DNA of 64,000 bases, taken from Varroa destructor. Taxonomy: Eukaryota > Arthropoda > Arachnida > Mesostigmata > Varroidae. The position numbers and the translations under genes are program-made. Below the pieces are notes generated by a model, which ran no database searches, had not been told where the DNA came from, and worked only from the letters and a program-made list of their open reading frames with translations. Shown here piece by piece: positions 1-13,006 of the stretch. The stretch spans positions 37,333,498 to 37,397,497 of the forward strand of contig NW_019211460.1 of NCBI RefSeq assembly GCF_002443255.2, read 5' to 3'. Each line of letters starts with the position of its first letter. The stretch's first letter is position 1.

Positions 1-2374
1 AGTTCCGTCACCGCCAGCTACTGATTACCTCGGCTTCATGGCGCTGTTTCAACATACGCATGTTGTGTATTAACTGACTGTAGCCGAAATAGCCACAGAA
101 CTGCTAGTTAGAGCAGCATGCCCTACTGTCAAAAGTTTTTGGCTTTACATCGAGGAACGCAGCGACAGGATGCCAACTGAAGGCAGAAAAACGACTCGAA
201 GCTTCACTTTGTCGTTGCTGGAGCGGCACCAATGAGTAGAGCCAGGGGCCGATGCGGAATTTGCCCACGGTGTTTTACTGTAATGACTATATTACGATTC
301 CAAACTATCTCGTTCGTATTCGTACACTCTTCACATCGTCACCAACAGACAAACAGATCACTGCAACAACTACTAAGATCGTTTACTATTGCGATGTACG
401 TTCATATGTCCCATATGTATGTATGGGCTATGAATGCGAATTCTCATAATAGAGGCAGTCATTTTACACTCACAGTTAATAACATACAAACAGCTGGTTA
501 CTAGGGCCGGGGGAGTTACTAGGGCCAGCTCAGTGGATATACCTCACTATCTACTGAGTTTTGTCGTTGTTATTTTATGAAGATCTGTTGATGATTTAGA
601 TTAGGGGACGAAGTTTCCCACAGGCAAGTGTGAAAGTACGTATACGAAGCAATATAATTTGATCTACGATACAAGATATTAAAGGAGCGACCTTTGCAAA
701 ACTGTTTTTCGCTGGCCAACCCTAGTTCTGCACAAATCTAGTGGATCCCATAACAGCTTGTATTTGTCGATAATTATTGACCCTCAGTCAAGCATTGCAT
801 AACTCGCTTACGAGCTTCTTGACCTAAGTCAAATTGTGACTGGTTTTAAAAGTTACAGTCGTGCGTTGTACGTATTGTCTTATCTCAGATTTCCAATTAC
901 TACTATTATTATACGCAGGGAAAAGCAGTAAATATAGCGGGTAAACGAATGGCGCCATTGCGTCTAATAAACTCAACTAAATATTGCGCATTGATCATCC
1001 TCCTTCAGTTTTCCAGTAAGGAACGGTACGGTGTGACTGAGCGGCGTTGAACGAATGAACGGATTTCCAGTAGTCCTAGTAGTCAGTGCACAGTCTATGC
1101 TTAGAACGAACACATACATACGTGTATAAGGGGCACCACTCGAGCTGCGACTATGTTTTCTCAGCAGGTGGCGGTACCGAGTGGCAGTTCCCTCAGATCC
1201 TCCCCCTTTCCCTGGCCCTAGCTAGGTTGTTGCCCACCGTGTTTCGGATTCTGCATTTCCCACCCGCTCCCCGTAGAGGTAGGTACCCTCTTAGCCACGA
1301 GAAGGAATGTGCGTGTGCCTCACGTGTGCGCACCCTGCCTTTTCTACCCGTAAGCGTGCATGTTTGTGTGACGACGATGGGTGCCTAAGCTGAGATGTGT
1401 GAGTGTATGTAATGACAGATATGGGGCAGTGTGACTCGACTGTGGGCGCCCCTGTGGCCGTCTCCCAGCGTGTGCTGATCTAGTTTATGTTGTGCTGTGT
1501 CGTGCGTCTATATGGGCCTGTCGGTGTAGGATGAGTTGGTGAGTGTGCGCATCGTATGAGTGAGCGAGAGCCCAGCCTCGTAAGGCACGCATTGTCATCT
1601 CCTGTTCCATCAGCACGCTAGTCGCACTTCTCCGGCACTCTTTCGCTCCATTCGTTGCTTGCCTCACCACCACTACCACGTCCAACAGCAGTATTCGCTT
1701 GCCTGCTCGTCGGTCGGAGGGTTGAGGTACGATAGAAATGGGAAGAAGCAATGGGGCAAAACGGGAAAAGAGGGGGACTTGCAGGGTTGGTGGTGGTGCT
1801 GCTGCTGCACACAAAGTGAACAGAGGCAGGAAAGCCGAGTCTAGCACAGCAAAGCAAAGGCCGGGACGGGTGGGCTGCTACTGGTGGCCGTCGTGGCGTT
1901 CCTGCCGCGGCTTTGCCCTGTTCTCCACTCGAACGACGAGCAGCCAGCCGGCAGGGCAGGCAGGCAGTCGAGAACAGAGAGGAGCGGCTCCGTTTCGCCG
2001 ATCATCTAGGAACAGAGGGGGACCGGAGGATCAGCAGGCTGTCGTGGAAGGGAAACCTCCGTCGAAAGAGACCTTAGGGGAAATCGAGCCTTGGGAAGCA
2101 GGCGTCGTCTGGGGTGCGTGTCCTGAACGGGTCAGGACAGACGGAGGAGGCGGGGAACAGCTGAAGCGGCGGGAAGGGGATCGTGGCGGAAACAGCGGCG
2201 GACAGGCAGCCAAGCAGGCCGGGCGGGCGGGAGGTAACGGACAGCAGCCAAGCCCTAGACCAAGAGAAGGGGGCCAGAGACACCGCCTTCCTTAAGGAGG
2301 GGCTTCTTTGTATAGCATTATCCATCTGCCCCCTGCCTTTATCGCCGTTGTTCACCACCTCCCGCCGCGGCGGC

Positions 2375-2376
<2 letters not shown>

Positions 2377-2406
<30 letters not shown>
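2377..2406. repeat. (CTG)10 microsatellite
   Basis: Ten perfect CTG units followed by CTA CTA CTG. It sits in the GC-rich block and causes the open Ala/Cys-rich frames around it. Confidence 0.95.
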
Positions 2407-2408
<2 letters not shown>

Positions 2409-5400
2409 ACTACTGTAGAGGCTGCCAGGCCAAGTAGGCTTCTACGATAGCCGCCATTGCCACTACTACTACTGCCACTGCTACAGCCTCCTCCAAGGCG
2501 GTATGTGCCCCACTGCACATTAGGGCACAAAGGTTGCCGCTGCCGACAGCAACAACAACAACGACTGCAGCAGCTGCTGGTATTTCTACTTGCGCTTTTA
2601 CCCAGACGAAAGACCTGTCCTTGCTTTCTTCTACAGTTCGCTCCGTGAAGCGAACGACCGAAAGGTGGCGGGTTGGTAGTGGTGGGCGAAGTTATAGTAC
2701 GAAACGCTAAAAGGAACTACGTCGATGAGACTGTCTACGAAGAATGACGAAGACGACAGCGGCGGCGGCTGAATGGCAGTAAATAAAATCGAATATTGAC
2801 AATTCTGAGTTGCTACTGCTCGAGTAGAGAAACAGGCAGTTTAGCTGCGGAACTGACCACATAAAAACAAGGTAGAGTAATAGTTTATTGAGTGTCAGCC
2901 GTGCGTTACTTCACCTTCATGGTTGCTATTTAGTTATCATTAGATGGATTCAAAATCAATAAGGACGAACTATATCATACGAAATATTGTTCAGTGCCTC
3001 AAAGATGTTTGAACCTGACGATAGCAGCATAGGAAAGCTTTAGTAGGCACTAAGCAATATTTTTCGAGTGTGCTAAGTTCTGCAAACTGCCACACAACGA
3101 TTATGCATACGACTGAGTGAAGAAGTTAGGTTTGCGTCAATAATGTCCTTCCCATCCTCTGTCCCGCTGTTTGTCGATTCCCTGCTGCGAGATGGTCAAC
3201 GACAAACGAGACAGGGCTTCCAAGCTTACTTGCCACTGGCGCTGTGTATAGTGCATTAGCGGGAAGTGACGCAAAAGTAGAGGAGAAAAGAGAAAGTCGG
3301 CTTTTTGAGTTACCGTTGCCGTGCGCGCGCGCGGTTATCCGCGTATGCCCGCTCGTTCCCCGACCACAAACCACTCACTCACTAATATTTCCCTCTGTTT
3401 GCCGCCCCATCACGTGACTGACAGGCGGAAGTTGCCTGCTGCTTTTAGGCAAGCACTCCTAGCGACTCTTTGCTCATGTGGTAGTCTTGTAGCTTGGGCG
3501 GTGTTCCTCAAAAATCGAGAAAACAAACGGCATACCATAGATATCGACAACAAAGGGACAAGCGCTAGCACTAAAGCTGTGTAATTATTCCCATATATAC
3601 AACGGTAGCGCGACCATTATGAGGTCCCACTACTGCGACACCACCGCAACGACCAAAATAACTAGGCTTGTATCGGTCTTCAGAGAGCAGCCCTGCAAAC
3701 TGCTTTGGGGACCGGTCGAGCGGCTCCCTGAGCTGTTGCCGCCCCTCGAAATTGAACGATCACGTGACATCTTCTGTCTTTCTTCACCATATTTTGTATT
3801 CTTTTCTTTTTTTCAGATCGCCTGTGCTAAATCTGACAGTCATCAGCAGCGGTAGCAGCAACGGCATCAGCCATCAGTGGTCAAGTTGAAGCGCAGAACA
3901 ACTCACCGGATGACTGGTTAGCTGCTAGCCGACCGGAAATGGCGGCTCCGCCCAAGACAGTGGCACTCTTCCGGTGCGAAGATATCCTGCTCATGTGGCC
4001 TATTCTGCTGCTGCTGCTGTTACAGCTGTTTTTGTTGAGCTGCCGGCCGAGTGTCTGGTGGTCCTGCCACTCCTGCCAGCAGAAACCTACTCTTTGGCCC
4101 CTGCATATATACACTACTGACTAAAGTGCAAAGTAGTTGTATTTGCAGCAGAGTTATCGACTAGACAAACTTTGATCCACACAAGTTCTATGGAAATCTT
4201 TCGGGTGCACCTATACGTAGCAGTACTTGGGTATGTACAAGTGCATAAATATATGATATGCCTATTCATATCATATATATATACATATATATATATACAC
4301 GTGTCTGTCTATCTGTATAACCACGGATGGCCAGCATCCATGAGCTCTGCTCATAGTTGTGGTGCGGATCCTAGTAGTAGTCTCAATGGTGCCAGTTATA
4401 CCCCACTATGATGTTGTACAGCCTACGTAGGTTTACCCTGACAGGGCCGCGCTGTGGGAATCAGGAGCAGCTAGTGATTCCAACAACAACTGCAGCGACA
4501 GGGAGGCCTCGCTCCTTCTTGGGTTACTCCTCATCTCCACTGCATAGATGACAAGCAGTCGACGATCGAACAGTCTGTAAGCAGCCCAATGGCAGAAAGA
4601 GAACAAGCGAAAAAAACTCAAAGGGGATCGGCAAACTAACGGCGGCAGCCAGAAACAGAGCGGAGACGGAGAGTAGCGGACGAAAACCTTGCAGAATACA
4701 GCACTTCTCTTCAAACGCCGTCTTCCAACATAGCAGCAGCTGTGGCTGCTGCAGCGTAACCAATGGCGGTATCCTGCTGCCGCTCCGCTCTCGTCATACG
4801 GCGACCACTACTACAACGAGTGGATATTGGTCTGAAAGCTTGCCGCCATTCAGGCTGCCGCCCGTTTGTCCCTAGCGCCCTGCTATTCCCCGATTCCTCA
4901 ACCGTTTGTTAATAATTCAACCGGTGCACGGGGAACGACCAGGCGCCCAAATGCTACCCGATGAGAGCACAGGGACGACCCCGGCGGCGGCGCCGCCAAC
5001 GGCTCCAAAAGCATCGCTTCCCATCAGGCCCACTGACCCAACGAACGGACGCAGACAGTCTATCAGCCACACAGAGACCCTCTTCGCGCTAGAGCTGCCT
5101 ATCATCGTTTGGAAGAGGAGACAGAGGGGCAGTACGGCACACGAAGAAACGCCTGATCTCCTACCTCCCAACTTCATACGGCCTAACCCGCTACCATCAC
5201 CTCCGCCCAAACTACCACTGGCTACCTTCTCCTCTCTGCAGTTCCGCTCGTCGGCGCCCGCGTGGGGTTCACACGCTAGGCGGTAGAATATCCGGCGTTG
5301 CTGCTGCCGCTGTTACTAGAAGACACCAGCGGTAGTATAACTTACACTACGCGACGAAGAATGAGTAAGAGCTAAGGCAGTTAGATTCTATATTGCCTCT

Positions 5401-7150
5401 AGGCGGTCGGGATCCTCCTACAGAGCTTACGGCTCGTATCCTGCTATGTTTGTCGGTGTCTCTTTCGTGAGTGACACGCCGCTCCGCGAATGGCAGAACA
5501 TTGAAATAATTACATACGACAACACTCCGATCATTGTAACTGACATTCGTTGTGAAAGTTTGCTGAGTGGTGTAAGAAACACACGATCATTGTCGCCTTC
5601 CAAAGGCGCCTAATTTCATCATGTTCTCCAATGGAAAAAAAAATGAAAGTGACAGCAAATGCAGCTGTTATATATATTCAATACTGAAATGCAATCAGCA
5701 AGAGCAAAGTTATAATGATATGTACATGTAGCAGTGTTATACTGATTGGTAGTCGACATCTGATCTGAAAATAGTGCAAACTTATAGTGATTATATGAAC
5801 CATCTGAACTTCTTCTATTTATGCTCTTCTACCTAGGCTCTTCTGCCTATGCTCACGGCGGATAACTCCCAGCTGGAGATCTCGGCTCCTTCTTCTAGAC
5901 CCTATAGATCATCGCGGAACCACATAAACGATTTCTATTGCACAGCACGAGTCGCATACCACCGCCCTGATCGACACCGCCTGTGGAGTTTCGTACCAAC
6001 ACTTTTCACTGACTTAACTCCGACCCAACGTGCCTATGGTAACCGGCCGTGCGTGGGGTAAATGTGGCGAGTCGTCCGAGCCCACCTCAGTGGCTTCATG
6101 AGCAGACTCTTTTCTCTCATTAGACCCGTCCGGCGTCACGCGTCGGTCGCGTGTTCTGATTAAGGTGTGATAGCTAATTGCCCATCGTATTACTGGAAGC
6201 ATTCGTACGAGCACGATAAAGGGCGGCTTTCTGTGCGCAAGGAGGACACCGTATGTCGAGCAACAGATTTTAGGCCAATGTGCCTTATGTCAGCACCCCC
6301 TCTACTCCTCGTAGACGGGAAAGAAAAATGCCAATAAATAGAGGAAAAGTTGACCCACTTCAATGGACACTACTCGCATGAGGTTCGTCGGCAGGCAGAA
6401 ACGCACCACTGTAGATGCAGTCGATAGTTAATTTGGTAGGGCAAGTACCGAAAGTGACTAAAAATAACGTTGAAAATAACGTTCTGTAATTTTTTAAGTT
6501 CGGCACTCAATTCAACTTCTTCTTTTTGCGAAAATATTTTGAGAAATTAATGGCGGCCAAAAAGCCAACGAACCACTCATCATCCGAATCTGGTAATGTT
6601 GAAGTTAAGTTGTCGGTGAGATCCACGCACTATCTATTCGGTGTTAGCAACATTCAAAGCCATGCTTCCTGCCAGTAACGTCCCGCGTTGGTACAATTCA
6701 ATAACTGAAGTCTTCAATGGTTTGTTGATTGTAGAAACTGTGTGTGCCCCGCCTACACATTATAGCTGAACGTATTTGAGGGTACGGCGTGCTGCTATAT
6801 TTAATATTCCATATTGCATACAAACTGTTACAAGCTTGCGCTTTCTTAGGATAGTACCATGCGGCATTAAGCCCTAACGATGCGTCACAAAATATCGTAA
6901 GTCAGGTGCACTGCCTCACATTGCTTTAGTCCCGTTATCTGTCCAGCTCCTGCATCCATCCAACGCTGCACATACGCTACGGTAGATCGAGTACCGACAT
7001 GCCAGCAGAGTTTGCTCGCCTACAGAAGTAGTTGTTATAAGTAGGCAGCTAGGTGTTTTATGTCTTGCCTCCAGACGGAGCTCCCGCACCAGCGGAGCTG
7101 CATAACAAAGCCATGGAATAAGGGGATGTTTTTATTCAATTACGGAGGAG

Positions 7151-7170
7151 TCAGTCAGTCAGTCAGTCAG
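7151..7170. repeat. (TCAG)5 microsatellite
   Basis: Five perfect tandem TCAG units in otherwise unremarkable sequence. Confidence 0.95.
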
Positions 7171-8220
7171 ATCCTCGCTATCTACTGAACCAAAGAGGCA
7201 ACCTGCTTCAGCCTCTGTAGCGAGCAGCTTCTGCATGGAAACGAACCGCTCGATTCTCTTCCGTATCTTTTCCTCTGTATCACTATATCCTAGTAGCGCT
7301 TAGTCTCGTTCTGGGCAGCGCCGACCGCATCTAAAAAGTATGACTTGCAATTCTGCTCACTCCTGGGCTGAAATAGCGAACAAAGCCAGAGAATGGCCTT
7401 GATTGAATTATCTCTCTCCGATATAAGCAGTAACCAGCAGCTGCCTCCTTCCTTTCTCACTGTCGAAACAGCTTTGCTACCGGTGCAGGCATTACGCCGG
7501 GGGAGCCATGGCCCAGCTTGTATCGCCACGCTTCACGTCGCCCGACGCCGCCCCACCAACATCGTCAACCCTGTTGACCGTCTACAGGAATTCTTATATA
7601 GGAAAACCCTAGAGAGGCCGCAGAAGACGTTCTGAATGTCTATCACGTGAGTATTTACCTTATTGTACGGTGATATAATATCTAGATGAATTAAAACAAT
7701 TACTTTACAAGCAAAGCTCGTAGAAAGCAAGATGCTCCCACCTATAGAAAACATAATGACGTCAGATATGACAGTCGTGTCCAGAGAGTCCTTGATACTA
7801 CACATGATTCAATCGTTGTATTTCTGTAACGATAGTCTATGGTTTTTGTATTCACGGATCAGCTCAAGTTGATTAAGGACCCAAATCTACTTGTCCTGAC
7901 GAACGAAGGTGCAGAGAAAGTTGATCACAGCGAAGAGGTTCATGTTTCCAAACAGAGTCAAATTTCAACAGCCTAGGCCAGTTGGCCTTAACAACAACAA
8001 GGAGATTGCATCGAGACAACTCGAAGTACTTACATAAATATACCAATAACCAGTATTGAACTAAACCCTACATATATGATGTACAAACTGTGTTTCGGGA
8101 CGTTCGCTAGAACGAATACCCGGTCGTCTGTTATTTCTGGTACTAGACAAAAACCGAGAGCGACACTGAGCTAGTGATAACTCTTTTTAGGCTTAATGAA
8201 ATTCCATATACATAAATAAT

Positions 8221-8242
8221 AAAAAAAAAAAAAAAAAAAAAA
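8221..8242. repeat. Poly-A tract (22 A)
   Basis: An uninterrupted run of 22 A preceded by an AT-rich stretch containing AATAAT. It could be the tail of a retroposed element or a simple homopolymer; no body of an element is recognisable upstream. Confidence 0.9.
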
Positions 8243-9145
8243 CAGTTGTTCCAAATCGACGGTCTACGTTATTGCCAGTTCTCATAAAGCTTCTGAAAAA
8301 CCCGAGGACAATTTCCTTGATGATGAATGCGATAATTCTCAATAGAGTTTAGATTTAGAAAGCCTGAAAATTTATCAAAACGGGTCCATAGACCATTTTT
8401 AACCTTTTTTTTTTTACAAGGCATTTGCAAAAAAGGGAGCATTGACTATCGATTAGGTCATTCGGATTAGCTCCGATTATGAGACACGAAGCCCTTTTTT
8501 GGCGGTTTGTACACTTCCATTCCATCCGAACTTTTGACTTTTTTTTTTGTCTGCTATAATAACAATTCTGCTGGAATCGTTTGTAGGTAGCACTTTCAGC
8601 GAATTACTGTAGTTATTTTATTTTCTTTTTTTTAATATATTTATTACTAACGAACGAAGGAACATATTGAGAATGAATCGTGAGCGCCCTAGGCCTTGCA
8701 CTGAAGCAATATCCGCTATGGATAGCGCTTATATCGGTTAACAATGAGCGACAGGGATAACATTTGTAGCATATAGGAAACGTTCTATATGTGCTCATTT
8801 AAATAGAGCCTTAGAAGTAAGATATAATGAAAATGATCTATTTAGACGCGCCATCCTGTGTACTGCTTTAATCAGCGCTGTAGTACAGGGTCTATGAAAG
8901 GGGTTCATCCGTGACCAAGCAAATCAAATAAATGACTACGAAAGGCCAAAGCCTTTTTGAACATTTCATTTCATCGTCACCGTCACTAGGACAATAATAA
9001 CGTGTAGACATTTTAGGTCAAGCGAGTGCGTTGAAAACGCTTGAGATTTTTGTGCGCCATTACGTCTACCTACTTTGAACAACAGAGATTTAAGGTAATA
9101 CGTATCGCTGGCTTCGCCCGGCCATTGATTGGTTACACAGCTCAC

Positions 9146-9377
9146 CTGTGATAGTCGCTCTTGCAGTAGGTCTTTCCGTCGCGTACGAAGCAGGTGCAAC
9201 TTTCGTCGAGGAAACGCGCGCACTCGGCGCATCGCAGACAGCCGGCATGCCATTCGAGATCGGGACTTACCCGAAGGATGTACGGATCTCGGATAGCCGA
9301 TCCACAACCGGCACATTGGGAACGGGCTCCGCCGCCCCCGGATCCGACGCCCCCAACGCGACGCTCCGCCATACAAA
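9146..9377 (-). CDS. islet: Islet LIM-homeobox, exon with LIM domain 1 (partial gene)
   Basis: This exon encodes one complete LIM zinc-binding domain with ligands C-x2-C-x18-H-x2-C-x2-C-x2-C-x18-C-x2-D. It carries stretches typical of Islet proteins ([19 protein letters not shown], then [17 protein letters not shown]). Islet factors are nuclear LIM-homeodomain regulators of motor-neuron, cardiac and visceral fate. LIM1 binds cofactors such as the LDB/Chip class. The acceptor (TTGATTACAG) is at 9378 and the donor (CAG|GTGAGC) at 9146. The exon ends right after the DYHR codons, the same point at which vertebrate ISL1 splits before LIM2. A Gly-rich linker precedes the domain. An internal ATG at 9372 gives MAERR, so translation could start here, or the exon could continue from 20613-20634. 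LIM2 and the homeodomain are not in this window. Confidence 0.88.
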
Positions 9378-12300
9378 CTGTAATCAAATAGAGCAAAAAA
9401 TCACCCGTTTTTTTTTACCTGTTTCTCAAGTAAAAAAGTAATAATCAAATCAGATGTTTCTTGTTTCAAAACTGGTTATGGGTGAATTTGTTCGCTACCA
9501 TTCACTCGACAACAGCGATAATAACTTTAATAAGAAAAGAATCGTACGGATAGGTGAACGATTGTCATTGAATGCAGTGTAAAGGTACGTTAATTTTCAA
9601 AAAAAAAATTTCGTTAAGGCCAAATTACGGAACACTGACACGGTTTGTTAGCGCAGTAATAACAGCGTACTTAACTGAGATTCATTGTGACGTATAATAT
9701 TGTATAGCATTGGATCAATAGGTACTACATTTAGTTGCAAGCCATTTAGCCATTGGGCGGAAAAGCGATGCGCTAGACGTGTCAGCTCTGCCGTTCACGC
9801 ACAGTAATAACAATGACGAACACTGTTATACCATAAGCAGGTAAGCAAGGCAGAAAAATGAGTCCGATTCACTGTTGTTAAGCTCTGCAGAGTTAACAGA
9901 CATGACGAGTATCAGCAGGAATCGGAAGCCTTAAAGCATTTTACGTTCTCTGAATTCAGCCGACTGTTAATCAGCATTTCATTGGGACGATAGTGGTAGC
10001 CGCAACTGCTGCTGCTGCCTTTGCACGTCCGAGCTCAGCTAACTTCAACGGCGGCGTCTCTGTGTTATAGATATACGTGTATGTATGTATGTATAAACTT
10101 ATCTGTAGCAGCAGAAGGAGCGGCCATTTTTGTGGGCTAGCTGGCTGGATGGCAATACGCTGGGTATACAATAGGCAAAGTTTGAACGACGAAATATCGC
10201 AGCCATTTCTGCCACAGCTACTTCTTTGTGGACAAAGTCAACAAAGGTGGCAATTTAATGGAACCCCTATACTATTCGCCTCCTGCTGCCCGCGTCGAAC
10301 ACTTCATATTCTGCTTCAGCGCCGCCAACAACAACAGAGGCGACGGCATTGCCACCATCAATAAATCGATAAACGACCCTCAATGTACAGAAGCATATAT
10401 ACATATATGTACACACAATACTTTCAATAATTACATCATTAGTCCATCCGGAACGACATAGATAATTGTCATAGATACAATACGACGAAGGATCGAATGT
10501 TCACGTAATTAATGCGATTCTGATTGTTCGTGCCTCATTATGTCGCTGAAGGCATAGCCATATATTAGTTGTCGTACAATGGGCTTCGCCTTTGATCCAA
10601 AGACCCATTTCTAATAGAATATATTTAAATATCGATACACGTTTAAGAGGGCATAGCGATGATGCTAGACATCCTCCTCTGTTCAAGATGTAGGCGTTCA
10701 AAATATACAGGCTGCCATATATCGTGCATATATCGTCACCAACCACATTCTTGTTTTTATTTCTGCTGTCACATCTCGGTCTAAGCGGCAGCAGAACGAC
10801 TTTTTGTTGCAATATTTGCGTAACGCTTCGACATATCGTAATAAAATATCCTACGAAATACATTGTATGTACGATGCTTTGTGATCGTTCGTCGTACGGA
10901 TCTTCTGCAGATAACAATATATTCTTCTGACAAATCTAACTGTTGCCCAGACTTCCCTAGTGTAGCCCCTAGTGTAAAATAACCCCACACAGTGGTGTTG
11001 GGTTTTTCTATATGGAAACTACTTCGCACTAACTTATCGTACGTCATTTCAAACAAGCGGTGGAACAAGGTGACATGTTTAGGTAAGCCAGCAATTATCA
11101 CTATTAGTATATAATATAGAACATGTTGTTTCGGATTAGAATTCAATTCTGGGGTGCTAAGGACGCCACAGAGCCCTTTATGGGACTTAGCGCGGTGCTG
11201 GCTGTTGAGCTCGCAACGGAAATCAGTAAGTATCAGTTATGTTAATTTCAGGGGGTGTAAATCCAATTATTAAAAAATGACTGATACTAAACATTCAGCT
11301 GAGATGGTTACAATGGAGTCGAGCGGTCGAAACATTTTAAAAGCTAGTCCGTTTGACGTTCGATCGACATCTGCATCGTCATAGTGATAAGGCATCCTTA
11401 CAAAAACAAAATGAGGATACCATTTAGGGTACGACCATATTGGGGCTCTCGAAGACTCGTGAATCTTCGCTGAGAGCACTTTCAGGCTCCCATTAGCAAA
11501 GCAGCCTATTTGCAAGCGAGTTGATGGACTATCTCGTCGTTTTCCTGTTATCATTGAAGTTTTAGGAGAGATACGATTCACTCGTGGCGAGAAAGGGAGC
11601 GATGGGAGAAAAGCTAAAGAATAAAAGACAGAGATAGACTAATACTTCGAAATGCACATATCATGTGAGAGAAGCGGAGACACTCCTCATGAGCTAGATG
11701 CAGACGAGTAATAACTTTCCCCCAAAGACAGCGGCAGGACCGAGTCTACTACATGCCTGAAATCCCTGGGGGTGTTCAAGGATGGCGCTATATAGAAGCT
11801 GATAGAGTGATGATAGGAGCATAAGACAGCGAGTATTAGAACATGGTCTTATCATAACAACATGCCGGTCATGATAGGTGTCTCACTAGACGTGGATTTG
11901 GGCGCGCGTGTGTATGTCTGTCTATTTATATGTACATGCTTGTCTGTATGTATGCATTGGCACGACTGGACAGCTGCTACTATGCGATGGAAGTTTTTGC
12001 TCAACGCTCCCTTACTAATATGCCCCCATCGTCGCTGTTTTGTGATGACCATCAATAGAGTGTCGTCAAACAGAGAAAAAGAAAGTACCTTTATATACGA
12101 TAAGCTGATATGGCAAAATAAAAAACTGAGCTGCCGCGATGTAAAGTTCAGCTAACAAAAAATCTGCGAAGTTCGGAATTACGAAGTGATTTTTCCAGTT
12201 TTTCTTGCACACTCGGTAGGCTGTCTGATAGTTTTAGCATGTAATCAATCCTTAGACATACGATAGATAGAAAATAGCTAAAATGGAAATTATTATATTT

Positions 12301-12679
12301 TATAAATATTATATATATATTATATTTCAAAAATCTAACTACTTTAACTAATAACGATAAATCAAACGTTCGTTTATGTTGTGATTGAAAAGCTTTTCCT
12401 TTTTTACATCAATAAGTCCAGACTATTATATATGCCATGTTTCCTTTTTCGTCTTGATCTCAATGCTGTCCAAGACCTCGTTCCCTCTCCTTCGAAATTT
12501 CCTAGAAATGGTTAAATTTGTTAAAAAAAAAAGCCTGTAGAGTCTTCACCGTTGCTGCTTGATTCCATTAGCTATCGAAGAAGATAAGCAGCTATCTAAT
12601 GCGATGCTGTTATATTGGAAAGGACGACAGGTCAGTAGTCCAAATACGTTTTCACTGTGCCCGAGATAGGCTTTATGAA

Positions 12680-13006
12680 CTAGCTTATAATTGAAGGCAT
12701 ATTTTCACGCTTGATACTTGCGTGTTCAGCAAAGCATAACAATAACATACGCGTTTGATCAGGAAGATCTTGCAAAAATACGGAACTCGAAGCCAGTATT
12801 GTAAAAATGGACCACGGAGTGTCGTCCGGAGGTGCGTATCCTTCAGGCTTATCATTATTGAATTTGTGTAGAGTTTCTCCCGATTTGAGTTTGAGGTACT
12901 TTGAGAAAAGCAGATAAATGTGTTCTCGAATAATCTCTAGCAGGTTATTTGCTACTGAGAATAGGATAAATAAGTAATTAAAACGCGGAAGACACCCCTT
13001 CTTCAT
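12680..13006 (-). CDS. Uncharacterised 108-codon ORF inside islet intron
   Basis: A true ATG at 13006 opens 108 codons without a stop. The protein starts MKKGCLPRFNYLFILFSVAN, with a hydrophobic stretch (about residues 10-20) that could be a signal or membrane segment, followed by mixed charged and hydrophobic sequence and a PPDDTPW segment. Just upstream on the same strand is an acceptor-like TTCTTTGCAG. I recognise no family. Many frames of 60-100 codons exist by chance in the window, so this may be fortuitous. A nested gene or a relic is the alternative. Confidence 0.18.
   Translation of the reverse strand: MKKGCLPRFNYLFILFSVANNLLEIIREHIYLLFSKYLKLKSGETLHKFNNDKPEGYAPPDDTPWSIFTILASSSVFLQDLPDQTRMLLLCFAEHASIKRENMPSIIS

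Larger units (their letters stand above)
1..9145. other. Non-coding flank, probable islet intron
   Basis: No exon is supportable here on either strand. Because the islet LIM1 exon at 9146-9377 ends in a good donor, this stretch should be the intron leading to the LIM2 exon, which I did not find and which probably lies beyond the left edge. About 1.1-5.4 kb is clearly GC-richer than its surroundings, with CTG/CAG-type and glutamine/alanine-like triplet runs. That composition keeps several 60-185 codon frames open on both strands at once, which signals low complexity rather than coding. From 5.4 to 9.1 kb the DNA is AT-rich and featureless apart from a TCAG run and a poly-A tract. The GC-rich block could be regulatory. 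Confidence 0.5.

Noticed and set aside
1485..2437. Overlapping long frames on both strands (up to 185 codons)
   Set aside because: They arise from GC-rich triplet repeats lacking stop codons; no domain, no consistent splice structure, and frames on both strands are equally open.
4906..5286. 126-codon Pro-rich plus-strand frame
   Set aside because: Low complexity, no recognisable domain and a competing open frame on the other strand.
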